Under the pieces are notes generated by a model. It did not search any database. It saw only the letters and a program-made list of their open reading frames with translations, and was not told where the DNA came from. The position numbers and the translations under genes were made by a program. A DNA stretch of 64,000 bases from Streptomyces hokutonensis (lineage in GTDB: Bacteria; Actinomycetota; Actinomycetes; Streptomycetales; Streptomycetaceae). The DNA is taken from positions 62,001 to 126,000 of the forward strand of contig NZ_BARG01000047.1 of the NCBI RefSeq assembly GCF_000376565.1. The letters are read 5' to 3'. This document shows, piece after piece, positions 10,811 through 17,548 of the stretch; position 1 is the first letter of the stretch, and the number at the start of each line of letters is the position of its first letter.

Positions 10811-11050
10811 TTACCGATCGTGGTGCTCCGACAGCCCCGGCCAGTCCTCCGGCCCACCGCCCTGCCACTCGATGAGATCGCTCTCCTCGACCTCGATCCG
10901 GTCCAGGTCGGCCAGCCGCAGGATCTCGACGACGTCGTCCAGGTGGGAGGCGATGCCGAGGGTCTCGTCGCCGGTGGTGACCCGACGGGAGCCGTCCAGG
11001 GCCGGGGGGTGGACCACGATGTGCGGAAACTCCGTCGGTGGATGTGTCAT
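10811..11050 (-). CDS. small acidic conserved hypothetical protein
   Basis: A 79-residue acidic protein without cysteines, signal peptide or membrane segment. It begins MTHPPTEFPHIVVHPP and ends EDWPGLSEHHDR. Codon use is normal for the region (GC-rich third positions), and it sits between the gcl terminator and the glxR/hyi operon, transcribed in the same direction as glxR. I believe similar small proteins occur beside gcl in other Streptomyces, but I recognise no domain. Function unknown. Confidence 0.65.
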   Translation of the reverse strand: MTHPPTEFPHIVVHPPALDGSRRVTTGDETLGIASHLDDVVEILRLADLDRIEVEESDLIEWQGGGPEDWPGLSEHHDR

Positions 11051-11095
11051 GCGTCAAGGCTCCTGCGAGTACGGCGGAACCGCACCCGGAAACAC

Positions 11096-11123
11096 CGAAG
11101 AGCGCCGTCTCCGGCGCTCTTCG
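11096..11123. terminator. perfect 12-bp stem-loop
   Basis: CGAAGAGCGCCG, loop TCTC, CGGCGCTCTTCG. It lacks a clear T-tract on either strand. It lies about 45 bases upstream of the small hypothetical gene, so it may block read-through into that gene from the right. Confidence 0.5.
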
Positions 11124-11423
11124 TGGTGGCCGTCCGACGGCGCGAGGCTGGGCGCGACAGGACATTCGCGCCGCCGGACGGGGTCATGGGGAGGGGTATT
11201 CCGGGCCGGTGTTTCGGGCCGGTGTTTCGGCTGGGACCGCGGCGGTCGCGACGGAACCGGGAGCTGCTTCTCTCAGGTCGAGAAGGAGGTCCCGGGACCT
11301 TCACCACCGCACTGGCTCGCACTCCGCCGCGGTCCTGGCCCCGCCCGCGCCGTGCCGGCGACCACCCCTCATCCGGGTCGTCCGGCACACACGGGCCGTC
11401 TGCAGCCCAACTCGTGGGCGTGA

Positions 11424-11485
11424 TTCCGGGCGGCGCCACCGCCTGGGCGCGACAGGACAGATGTCGGCGGCGGCACCGCCCGGAA
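11424..11485 (-). terminator. long imperfect hairpin after glxR
   Basis: Two 20-base arms (11424-11443 and 11466-11485) pair at 18 positions around a 22-base loop, directly after the glxR stop at 11489. Probable terminator of the hyi-glxR operon. Confidence 0.6.
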
Positions 11486-11488
11486 GTC

Positions 11489-12379
11489 TCAGAGCTGCGC
11501 GCCGGAGAGGCGCTCGACGGCGCGCAGCAGCGCCGAGTGGTCGAGGCCGCCGTCGCCCTGCGCGCGCAGCGACGCGACGAGTTGGGCCACCACCGCGCCG
11601 ACCGGGAGGGCCGCGCCGACGTTGCGGGCCGCGTCCGTGACGATGCCCATGTCCTTGTGGTGCAGGTCGATCCGGAAGCCCGGCTTGAAGTCGCGGTTGA
11701 GGAAGTTGTCCTTCTTCCGCGTCAGCACGGTGGAGCCCGCGAGCCCGCCGTTGAGGACGTCCAGGGCGGCGGCCAGGTCCACGCCCGACTTCTCCAGGAA
11801 GACCACGGCCTCGGCGCACGCCTGGATGTTCACGGCGACGATCAGCTGGTTGGCGGCCTTCACGGTCTGCCCCGAGCCGTGCGGGCCGCACAGCACGATG
11901 GTCCTGCCGAGCGCGTCGAAGATCGGTTGCGCCTCGTCGAAGTCGGCCCGGTCGCCGCCGACCATGATGGACAGCACGGCCTCGATCGCACCGGCCTCGC
12001 CGCCGGACACGGGGGCGTCCAGGACCCGAACTCCCTTGGCCGCGGCCGCCTTTGCCAGGTTGACCGAGGTCTGCGGGGTGATCGACGACATGTCGATCAG
12101 CAGGGCGCCGGCGCGCGTGTTCTCCAGGATGCCGTCGGGGCCGTAGGCGATGGCCTCGACCTGGGGGGACGCGGGCACCATCGTGATCACCACGTCGGCG
12201 TCGCGCACGGCCTCGGCGATGGAGCCGGCCGCGCTGCCGCCGGCGGCGGCCAGGCGGTCCAACTTGTCCTGTTCCAGGGTGAATCCGGTGACGTCGTAAC
12301 CGGCCTTGAGTAGGTTCTCGGACATGGGGGAGCCCATGATGCCGAGGCCTATCCAGGAGATCTTCGGGAGCTTGCTCAT
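11489..12379 (-). CDS. glxR: 2-hydroxy-3-oxopropionate (tartronate semialdehyde) reductase
   Basis: A 296-residue beta-hydroxyacid dehydrogenase that reduces the Gcl product tartronate semialdehyde to D-glycerate with NAD(P)H. The dinucleotide-binding motif GLGIMG lies at 11-16, substrate-binding segments are LLIDMSSITPQTS (93-105) and PVSGGEAGA (123-131), and the catalytic Lys is K174 in GSGQTVKAANQLI. It is downstream of hyi with 22 bases between, so the two form one operon. glxR and garR describe the same reaction; the context beside gcl and hyi favours glxR. Confidence 0.93.
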   Translation of the reverse strand: MSKLPKISWIGLGIMGSPMSENLLKAGYDVTGFTLEQDKLDRLAAAGGSAAGSIAEAVRDADVVITMVPASPQVEAIAYGPDGILENTRAGALLIDMSSITPQTSVNLAKAAAAKGVRVLDAPVSGGEAGAIEAVLSIMVGGDRADFDEAQPIFDALGRTIVLCGPHGSGQTVKAANQLIVAVNIQACAEAVVFLEKSGVDLAAALDVLNGGLAGSTVLTRKKDNFLNRDFKPGFRIDLHHKDMGIVTDAARNVGAALPVGAVVAQLVASLRAQGDGGLDHSALLRAVERLSGAQL

Positions 12380-12401
12380 CGGAAGTGCCTTTCGGTGAAG
12401 G

Positions 12402-13241
12402 TCAGTTGGGCAGCCAGTCGAAGGCCTCGGCGCTCGGGCGGTCGCCGGGCTTGTACTCCAGGCCCACCCAGCCGTCGTAACCGGCCTTCCTCAGCTGGTC
12501 GAGGAGGTCTTCGAGGGGGAGGGTGCCGGTGCCGGGGGCGCCGCGGCCCGGGTTGTCCGCGATCTGCACATGGCCGGTCTTCGCCGCGAACTCCTCGATC
12601 ACCGACGGGAGTTCCTCGCCGTTCATGGACAGGTGGTAGAGGTCCATGAGGAAGCGCGCGTTGCCGAGGCCGGTCGCGTCGTTGACCTTGTCGACGATGC
12701 CCACGGCGGCGGGCGCGCTGACGAGCGGGTACAGCGGCGACTCGGGCTTGTTGAGCGCCTCGATCAGCAGGACCGCGCCGATCCGGTCGGCCGCGCGGGC
12801 CGCGAGGACCAGGTTCTCCAGCGCGAGCGCGTCCTGCTCGGCCGGGTCGACACCGGCCACGCGGTTGCCGTAGAGCGCGTTGAGCGCGGTGGCACCGACC
12901 GAGCCCGCGAAGTCGGCGGCCACGTCGATGTTCGCGCGGAACCGCTCCGACTCCTCGCCCGGGATCGACAGGGCGCCGCGGTCCGGCCCCGGCAGCTGTC
13001 CGGCGTAGAAGTTCAGGCCGGTGAGCTGGACGCCTGCGTCCTCCAGCGCCCGCTTGAGGGCGTCGAGTTCGGACTGCGCGGGGGTGGGGGAGTCGACCCA
13101 GGGCCACCAGAGCTCGACCGCGGTGAAGCCGGCCGCGGCCGCTGCCGCGGGGCGCTCCAGGAGCGGGAGTTCGGTGAAGAGGATCGACAGGTTGACGTTG
13201 AAGCGCTGGTCTGCGGCTGTGTCCCATGTGAAAGTCGGCAC
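12402..13241 (-). CDS. hyi: hydroxypyruvate isomerase (TIM barrel)
   Basis: A 279-residue xylose-isomerase-like TIM barrel that interconverts hydroxypyruvate and tartronate semialdehyde, linking glyoxylate to glycerate. The likely metal/catalytic residues are visible: E161 in LLIEALNKPE, D200 and H203 in FLMDLYHLS, H224 in GHVQIADNPGR, and E262 in GLEYKPG. FNVNLSILFTELPLLERP at the start is typical of Hyi. It is the first gene of the hyi-glxR operon. Its promoter region carries two TTCC-N7-GGAA boxes and is shared with the divergent small regulator genes. Confidence 0.92.
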   Translation of the reverse strand: MPTFTWDTAADQRFNVNLSILFTELPLLERPAAAAAAGFTAVELWWPWVDSPTPAQSELDALKRALEDAGVQLTGLNFYAGQLPGPDRGALSIPGEESERFRANIDVAADFAGSVGATALNALYGNRVAGVDPAEQDALALENLVLAARAADRIGAVLLIEALNKPESPLYPLVSAPAAVGIVDKVNDATGLGNARFLMDLYHLSMNGEELPSVIEEFAAKTGHVQIADNPGRGAPGTGTLPLEDLLDQLRKAGYDGWVGLEYKPGDRPSAEAFDWLPN

Positions 13242-13256
13242 CGGATTCGCACTCCC

Positions 13257-13271
13257 TTCCGTATCGTGGAA
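13257..13271. promoter_or_regulatory. TTCC-N7-GGAA box 1 upstream of hyi
   Basis: TTCCGTATCGTGGAA, 16 bases before the hyi start. It has the same form as the boxes at gcl, malate synthase and allR/allB, and is a putative AllR operator. Confidence 0.7.
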
Positions 13272-13277
13272 TATTGT

Positions 13278-13292
13278 TTCTGCTTAATGGAA
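13278..13292. promoter_or_regulatory. TTCT-N7-GGAA box 2 upstream of hyi
   Basis: TTCTGCTTAATGGAA is offset by exactly 21 bases (two helical turns) from box 1. The same 21-base offset is found at 37468/37489 upstream of allR/allB. Confidence 0.6.
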
Positions 13293-13357
13293 GATTGCCG
13301 CCGGGTGTCGGAGCTTGTCAAGAGGGCTCGGCGGAAAACGGCACCGCGCGTTAGGTT

Positions 13358-13615
13358 GTGCGCGTGCGATTGCGAGTGGAGTTCACGACAGAGCCCTTCG
13401 ACCTCGACGAGGCCCCCGCGCATGCGCTGGTCGCGAGGGAGGTCGTCGAGGGGGCGGAGCTGGACGCCGTGGACGTCGGGCCGTTCGGCAACACGGCCGA
13501 GGGGGGCGCCGACGCGGTGCTCACCGCCGTCGACGCGCTGCTGCGCAGGACCCTGGAGGCCGGTGCCACCCGGATCTCGCTCCAGCTCAACGTGATCGGC
13601 GAGGGCGACCGGTGA
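13358..13615 (+). CDS. small conserved protein (85 aa), possibly thiamine-binding/YkoF-like fold
   Basis: An 85-residue soluble protein, MRVRLRVEFTTEPFDLDEAP and so on. Its alternating beta strands, central DVGPFGNTAEG turn and closing TLEAGATRISLQLNVIG recall the small MTH1187/YkoF (DUF77) ferredoxin-like proteins. This is a shape impression and not secure. It starts in the divergent hyi promoter region and its stop overlaps the next start (GTGA), so it is made together with the helix-turn-helix protein. A role in sensing a purine or glyoxylate intermediate is possible but unproven. Confidence 0.6.
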   Translation: MRVRLRVEFTTEPFDLDEAPAHALVAREVVEGAELDAVDVGPFGNTAEGGADAVLTAVDALLRRTLEAGATRISLQLNVIGEGDR

Positions 13616-13980
13616 CCGGCCTCGGTGACGAGCCCTTCATCACGGCCGTGAAGCCGCTGGTCGACGCGATGGGCGGCGAACTTGTCCCGCCCGACGAGGC
13701 CGGCCCCGATGACGTCGTGCTCGCCTGGGAGGGCGCCGACGTGGTCGCCGTACGCCTGCCGCAGCTCGCGGACTCGCTGGACCACATCCTGGCCGCCATG
13801 GAGCGCAAGAAGGGCAGGCCCCTCGCGGACCTGGACCGCAAGGCCAAGCAGGAGGTCGTACGGATACTGGAGGCGCGCGGCGCCTTCTCGGTACGGCACG
13901 GCGTGGAGACCGTCGCGAGCGCCCTCGGGGTCAGCCGGTTCACCGTCTACAACTACCTCAACCGCGAGAAGGAGAGCTGA
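13612..13980 (+). CDS. small helix-turn-helix DNA-binding protein (122 aa)
   Basis: A 122-residue protein with a GTG start overlapping the previous stop (GTGA). The first half is an uncharacterised alpha/beta region. The last 40 residues (RHGVETVASALGVSRFTVYNYLNREKES) are a clear helix-turn-helix of the YheO/Fis-like kind. It lies just before the urate operon, with a promoter in the 107-base gap, so it may be the operon's local regulator. I would not rule out that it works with its 85-residue partner as a two-part sensor. Confidence 0.8.
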   Translation: MTGLGDEPFITAVKPLVDAMGGELVPPDEAGPDDVVLAWEGADVVAVRLPQLADSLDHILAAMERKKGRPLADLDRKAKQEVVRILEARGAFSVRHGVETVASALGVSRFTVYNYLNREKES

Positions 13981-14008
13981 ACCCCTTCCCCGGTTGTTAC
14001 CCGGAATT

Positions 14009-14024
14009 TTCAACAAAGTGTTGA
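14009..14024. promoter_or_regulatory. TTCAACA-N4-GTTGA operator-like motif before the urate operon
   Basis: TTCAACAAAGTGTTGA contains the perfect inverted repeat TCAACA-AAG-TGTTGA and overlaps a TTGACG -35-like box at 14021. It matches TTCAACAGAACGTTGA upstream of allB (37580-37595). The TTCC-N7-GGAA box is absent here. Confidence 0.6.
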
Positions 14025-14050
14025 CGTGGTGTTGCCGAGGGCGTTAGCTA
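14021..14050 (+). promoter_or_regulatory. putative promoter of the urate operon
   Basis: TTGACG (14021-14026), an 18-base spacer and TAGCTA (14045-14050), with the uraD start at 14088. The -35 box lies inside the inverted-repeat operator, so binding there would block RNA polymerase. Confidence 0.5.
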
Positions 14051-14087
14051 CTGCCAGCCCGATCAGCACAAGGCCACGGAGGCTCCC

Positions 14088-14603
14088 GTGACGTCGACAT
14101 CCACGCCGCCGGGCCTCGCCCGGTTCAACGCCCTGGAGGAGCACGCGGCCCTCGCCGCCCTCCTGGAGGTGTGCGCCTCCACGGCGTGGGCGGGGCGACT
14201 GCTCGCAGGCCGTCCGTACGGCGGACCCGAGGACCTCTACGCCGAGAGCGACGCGGCGATGGCGGACCTGACCGCCGAGGACCTCGGCGAGGCGATGGCC
14301 GGCCACCCGCCGATCGGCCGCCCCAAGCCCGGCGATCCCACCTCCGCCCGCGAACAGCGCGGCATGGCGGGCGCCTCCGAGGAGCTCAGGGCGGAGATGC
14401 TCGAACTCAACCTGGCGTACCAGGAGAGGTTCGGCCATGTCTTCCTGATCTGCGCCACCGGTCGCACCGGCGAGCAGATGCGCGACGCGGTCAAGGAACG
14501 GATCGGCAACTCGCCGGAGCGGGAACGCGAGATCGTCCGCGCCGAGCTGGGGAAGATCAACCGCATCCGGTTGGCCAAGCTCGTAGAGGAAGAAACGGCA
14601 TGA
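14088..14603 (+). CDS. uraD: OHCU decarboxylase
   Basis: A 171-residue enzyme that decarboxylates 2-oxo-4-hydroxy-4-carboxy-5-ureidoimidazoline to S-(+)-allantoin, the third step of urate breakdown. Family signatures are GHPPIG with the catalytic His (H73) and FGHVFLICATGR (115-126). GTG start, first gene of the urate operon. Its stop overlaps the uraH start (ATGA), which fits the need to make these two enzymes together because their substrates are unstable. Confidence 0.93.
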   Translation: MTSTSTPPGLARFNALEEHAALAALLEVCASTAWAGRLLAGRPYGGPEDLYAESDAAMADLTAEDLGEAMAGHPPIGRPKPGDPTSAREQRGMAGASEELRAEMLELNLAYQERFGHVFLICATGRTGEQMRDAVKERIGNSPEREREIVRAELGKINRIRLAKLVEEETA

Positions 14604-15007
14604 GCAGCAGCACCACCGCCTCGGTGTCCACGCACATCCTGGACACCAGCATCGGCCGCCCCGCCGTCGGCGTCGCCGTCCAACTCGCCGCCCGCAGTGG
14701 GGCGTCGGCGGACTGGCAGGCGCTCGGCGGTTCCGCGACCGACACGGACGGGCGGTGCAAGGACCTCCCGGCGCTGCCGGCGGGCACCACACACGTGCGG
14801 CTCGACTTCGCCGTCGAGACGTATTTCCAGCGTTCAGAGAACCAGCAAGCCGATGCGCAGCAGGACGCCCCCGCGAATCGGGACAGCGGTACGAGCGGAG
14901 TGTTCTTCCCTGAGGTGGCGATCACCTTCGCCGTCCGGCCCGGGGAGCACTATCACGTACCGCTGCTGCTCAACCCGTTCGGCTACTCCGTATACCGAGG
15001 GAGCTAG
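14600..15007 (+). CDS. uraH: 5-hydroxyisourate hydrolase (transthyretin-like)
   Basis: A 135-residue transthyretin-related enzyme that hydrolyses 5-hydroxyisourate, the product of uricase, to OHCU. It begins with the typical SVSTHILDTSIGRPA and ends with the family signature YRGS. The stretch from about 82 to 103 (SENQQADAQQDAPANRDSGT) is a hydrophilic loop longer than in most relatives. ATG overlaps uraD, and uricase starts 2 bases after the stop. Confidence 0.93.
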   Translation: MSSSTTASVSTHILDTSIGRPAVGVAVQLAARSGASADWQALGGSATDTDGRCKDLPALPAGTTHVRLDFAVETYFQRSENQQADAQQDAPANRDSGTSGVFFPEVAITFAVRPGEHYHVPLLLNPFGYSVYRGS

Positions 15008-15009
15008 CT

Positions 15010-15894
15010 ATGCCGACCATCCTGGGTCAGAACCAGTACGGCAAGGCCGAGAACCGAGTCGTCAAGATCACGCGGGACGGCGCCACCCACCACATCAAGG
15101 ACCTCAACGTGTCCGTGTCGCTGAGCGGCGACATGGACGAGGTCCACTACTCCGGCTCGAACGCCAACGTGCTGCCGACCGACACCACCAAGAACACGGT
15201 GTACGCGTTCGCCAAGGAGCACGGCATCGAGTCCGCCGAGCAGTTCGGCATCCACCTCGCCCGGCACTTCGTGACCAGCCAGGAGCCGATCAGGACCGCC
15301 CGGATCCGCATCGAGGAGTACGCCTGGGAGCGTACGACGGGGGGCCACTCCTTCGTCCGCAAGGGCCAGGAGACCCGGCTCACCCAGATCACGTACGACG
15401 GCCGGAGCTGGGAAGTCGTCTCCGGGCTCAAGGACCTGACGGTGCTCAACTCGACGGACTCCGAGTTCTGGGGCTACGTCAAGGACAAGTACACGACCCT
15501 CCCCGAGGCCCACGACCGCATCCTCGCGACCGAGGTGTCCGCGCGCTGGCGCTTCAACTGGTCCGACGACGCACAGGAGATGCCCGACTGGGAGACCTCC
15601 TACGAGCGGACGAAGCAGCACATGCTCGAGGCCTTCGCCGAGACGTACTCGCTGTCGCTCCAGCAGACCCTGTACCAGATGGGTTCGCGGATCATCGACA
15701 ACCGCGAGGAGGTGGACGAGGTCCGCTTCTCACTCCCCAACAAGCACCATTTCCTCGTGGACCTGGCGCCGTTCGGGCTGAAGAACGACAACGAGGTGTA
15801 CTTCGCCGCCGACCGGCCCTACGGGCTGATCGAGGCGACCGTCCTGCGTGACGGCTGCGAGCCGAGGATCCCGGTGGATCTCACCAATCTCTGA
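15010..15894 (+). CDS. uox: uricase (urate oxidase)
   Basis: A 294-residue cofactor-free oxidase of the T-fold family, turning urate plus O2 into 5-hydroxyisourate and H2O2. MPTILGQNQYGKAENRVVKITRDG contains the N-terminal Lys of the catalytic triad. LPTDTTKNTVYAFAKEHGI (about 55-73) has the Thr, and LPNKHHFLVDL near 245 has the His. Length agrees with known uricases. It lies third in uraD-uraH-uox, 2 bases after uraH. No catalase gene is next to it to remove the peroxide. Confidence 0.95.
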   Translation: MPTILGQNQYGKAENRVVKITRDGATHHIKDLNVSVSLSGDMDEVHYSGSNANVLPTDTTKNTVYAFAKEHGIESAEQFGIHLARHFVTSQEPIRTARIRIEEYAWERTTGGHSFVRKGQETRLTQITYDGRSWEVVSGLKDLTVLNSTDSEFWGYVKDKYTTLPEAHDRILATEVSARWRFNWSDDAQEMPDWETSYERTKQHMLEAFAETYSLSLQQTLYQMGSRIIDNREEVDEVRFSLPNKHHFLVDLAPFGLKNDNEVYFAADRPYGLIEATVLRDGCEPRIPVDLTNL

Positions 15895-15949
15895 CGCCAA
15901 CGACGCGAACCGTGAACTCGGCTCGGAAACAAGGAAGTTGAGACGAACG

Positions 15950-17332
15950 ATGGTAACGATGGTTCAGCGTGTCGTCATCGAGAACTGTGCGATCGCGACG
16001 GTGGACGCCGCCGACACCGAGTACGCCACCGGGTATGTCGTCATCGCCGGCAACCGCATCGAGTCGCTCGGCGCGGGCAGCGCCCCCGAGGGGCTCGCCG
16101 ACGTGGTCCGGCGCATCGACGCCAGCGGTCACCTGGTGACCCCCGGTCTGGTCAACACCCACCACCACTTCTACCAGTGGATCACCCGGGGCCTGGCCAC
16201 CGACCACAACCTCTTCAACTGGCTCGTCGCGCTGTACCCGACCTGGGCGCGCATCGACGAGCCGATGGTCCGCGCCGCCGCGCAGGGCTCCCTCGCGATG
16301 ATGGCGCGCGGCGGGGTGACCACCGCGATGGATCACCACTACGTGTTCCCGAAGGGCTCCGGCGACCTCTCCGGCGCCATCATCGGCGCCGCCCGCGAGA
16401 CGGGTGTCCGCTTCACGCTGGCCCGCGGTTCGATGGACCGCAGCGAGAAGGACGGCGGACTGCCGCCCGACTTCGCCGTGGAGACCCTGGAGAGCGCCCT
16501 CGCCGCGACCGAGGCGACCGTACGGGAGCACCACGACGCCTCCTTCGACGCGATGACCCAGGTCGCCGTGGCCCCCTGCTCACCGTTCTCCGTCTCGACC
16601 GAACTCCTCAAGCAGGGCGCCGAGTTGGCCCGCCGACTCGGGGTACGGCTGCACACGCACGGCTCGGAGACGGTCGAGGAGGAGCAGTTCTGCAAGGAGC
16701 TGTTCGGCATGGGCCCGACCGACTACTTCGAGTCCACCGGCTGGCTCGGCGAGGACGTGTGGATGGCGCACTGCGTCCACATGAACGACTCCGACATCGC
16801 CGCCTTCGCCCGCACGAAGACCGGTGTCGCCCACTGCCCCTCGTCCAACGCCCGGCTCGCGGCCGGTATCGCCCGCGTCCCCGACATGCTCGCCGCCGGC
16901 GTCCCGGTCGGCCTCGGAGTCGACGGCACCGCCTCGAACGAGTCCGGCGAACTCCACACCGAGCTGCGCAACGCGCTCCTCATCAACCGCCTCGGCGCCC
17001 ACCGCGAGGCCGCCCTCAACGCCCGTCAGGCGCTGCGCCTCGGAACCTACGGCGGCGCCCAGGTCCTGGGCCGCGCGAGCGAGATCGGCTCCCTGGAGCC
17101 GGGCAAGCTGGCCGACCTGGTGCTGTGGAACCTCGACACCCTGGCCCACGCCTCGATCGCCGACCCGGTGACCGCGCTGGTCTTCGGCGCGGCGGCCCCG
17201 GTCACAGCGTCGTTCGTGAACGGCCGTCAGATCGTAGAAGCAGGACGCCTGTTGCACGTCGACGAGGACGCCATCGCCCGCTCCACGCGGGAAGAGGCCC
17301 GGCGACTGGCGCGGATCGCCGCACAGGCCTGA
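15950..17332 (+). CDS. 8-oxoguanine deaminase (amidohydrolase)
   Basis: A 460-residue zinc/iron amidohydrolase of the ATZ/TRZ group. Metal and active-site motifs are GLVNTHHHFYQW, RLHTHGSETVEEE, MAHCVHMND and GVDGTASNESGEL. This group includes 8-oxoguanine deaminases, whose product is uric acid; with uricase directly upstream that function is the best guess. Alternatives are guanine deaminase or a hydroxyatrazine-type hydrolase. The start at 15950 is chosen by protein fit; the ribosome site (GGAAG, 13 bases away) is weak, and an ATG at 15959 is possible. A hairpin at 17371-17398 probably ends the operon. Confidence 0.85.
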   Translation: MVTMVQRVVIENCAIATVDAADTEYATGYVVIAGNRIESLGAGSAPEGLADVVRRIDASGHLVTPGLVNTHHHFYQWITRGLATDHNLFNWLVALYPTWARIDEPMVRAAAQGSLAMMARGGVTTAMDHHYVFPKGSGDLSGAIIGAARETGVRFTLARGSMDRSEKDGGLPPDFAVETLESALAATEATVREHHDASFDAMTQVAVAPCSPFSVSTELLKQGAELARRLGVRLHTHGSETVEEEQFCKELFGMGPTDYFESTGWLGEDVWMAHCVHMNDSDIAAFARTKTGVAHCPSSNARLAAGIARVPDMLAAGVPVGLGVDGTASNESGELHTELRNALLINRLGAHREAALNARQALRLGTYGGAQVLGRASEIGSLEPGKLADLVLWNLDTLAHASIADPVTALVFGAAAPVTASFVNGRQIVEAGRLLHVDEDAIARSTREEARRLARIAAQA

Positions 17333-17370
17333 GCAGTTGACAGGTCGGCAGGCCGGCCGGTCCGAGATCT

Positions 17371-17398
17371 CCGGTTGAGGGGGACGGCCCTCATCCGG
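17371..17398 (+). terminator. hairpin after the urate operon
   Basis: CCGGTTGAGGG and CCCTCATCCGG pair at 10 of 11 positions around a 6-base loop, 38 bases after the deaminase stop. There is no T-tract. Confidence 0.5.
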
Positions 17399-17548
17399 TG
17401 GCCGTGGCCGGGGCGTGCATCCGCGCGCCCCGGAACGGCCTTACCCATCCCTTTTGTTGGGTTCCGTCCTCCGGTCCCGCACGACCGCGCACCACCTCCA
17501 CAAAACCCACGTCAGAGCCGACGTGTTAGCTGACCCGGAGGAACCGCA

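Larger units (their letters stand above)
11051..11488. other. 438-base non-coding stretch with hairpins and a 17-bp direct repeat
   Basis: I see no credible gene. It contains two strong hairpins (listed separately), an exact 17-base direct repeat CTGGGCGCGACAGGACA at 11148-11164 and 11443-11459, and a short tandem repeat GGGCCGGTGTTTC around 11205-11230. It could be the remnant of a deleted or transposed segment. Confidence 0.45.

Noticed and set aside
11047..11439. 130-residue minus-strand frame in the gcl-glxR spacer
   Set aside because: Pro/Arg/Ser-rich sequence covering a hairpin, no ribosome site and no domain; treated as non-coding.
13986..14006. TTCC...GGAA in the urate operon leader as an AllR box
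   Set aside because: The spacing is 13 bases rather than 7; not the same motif.
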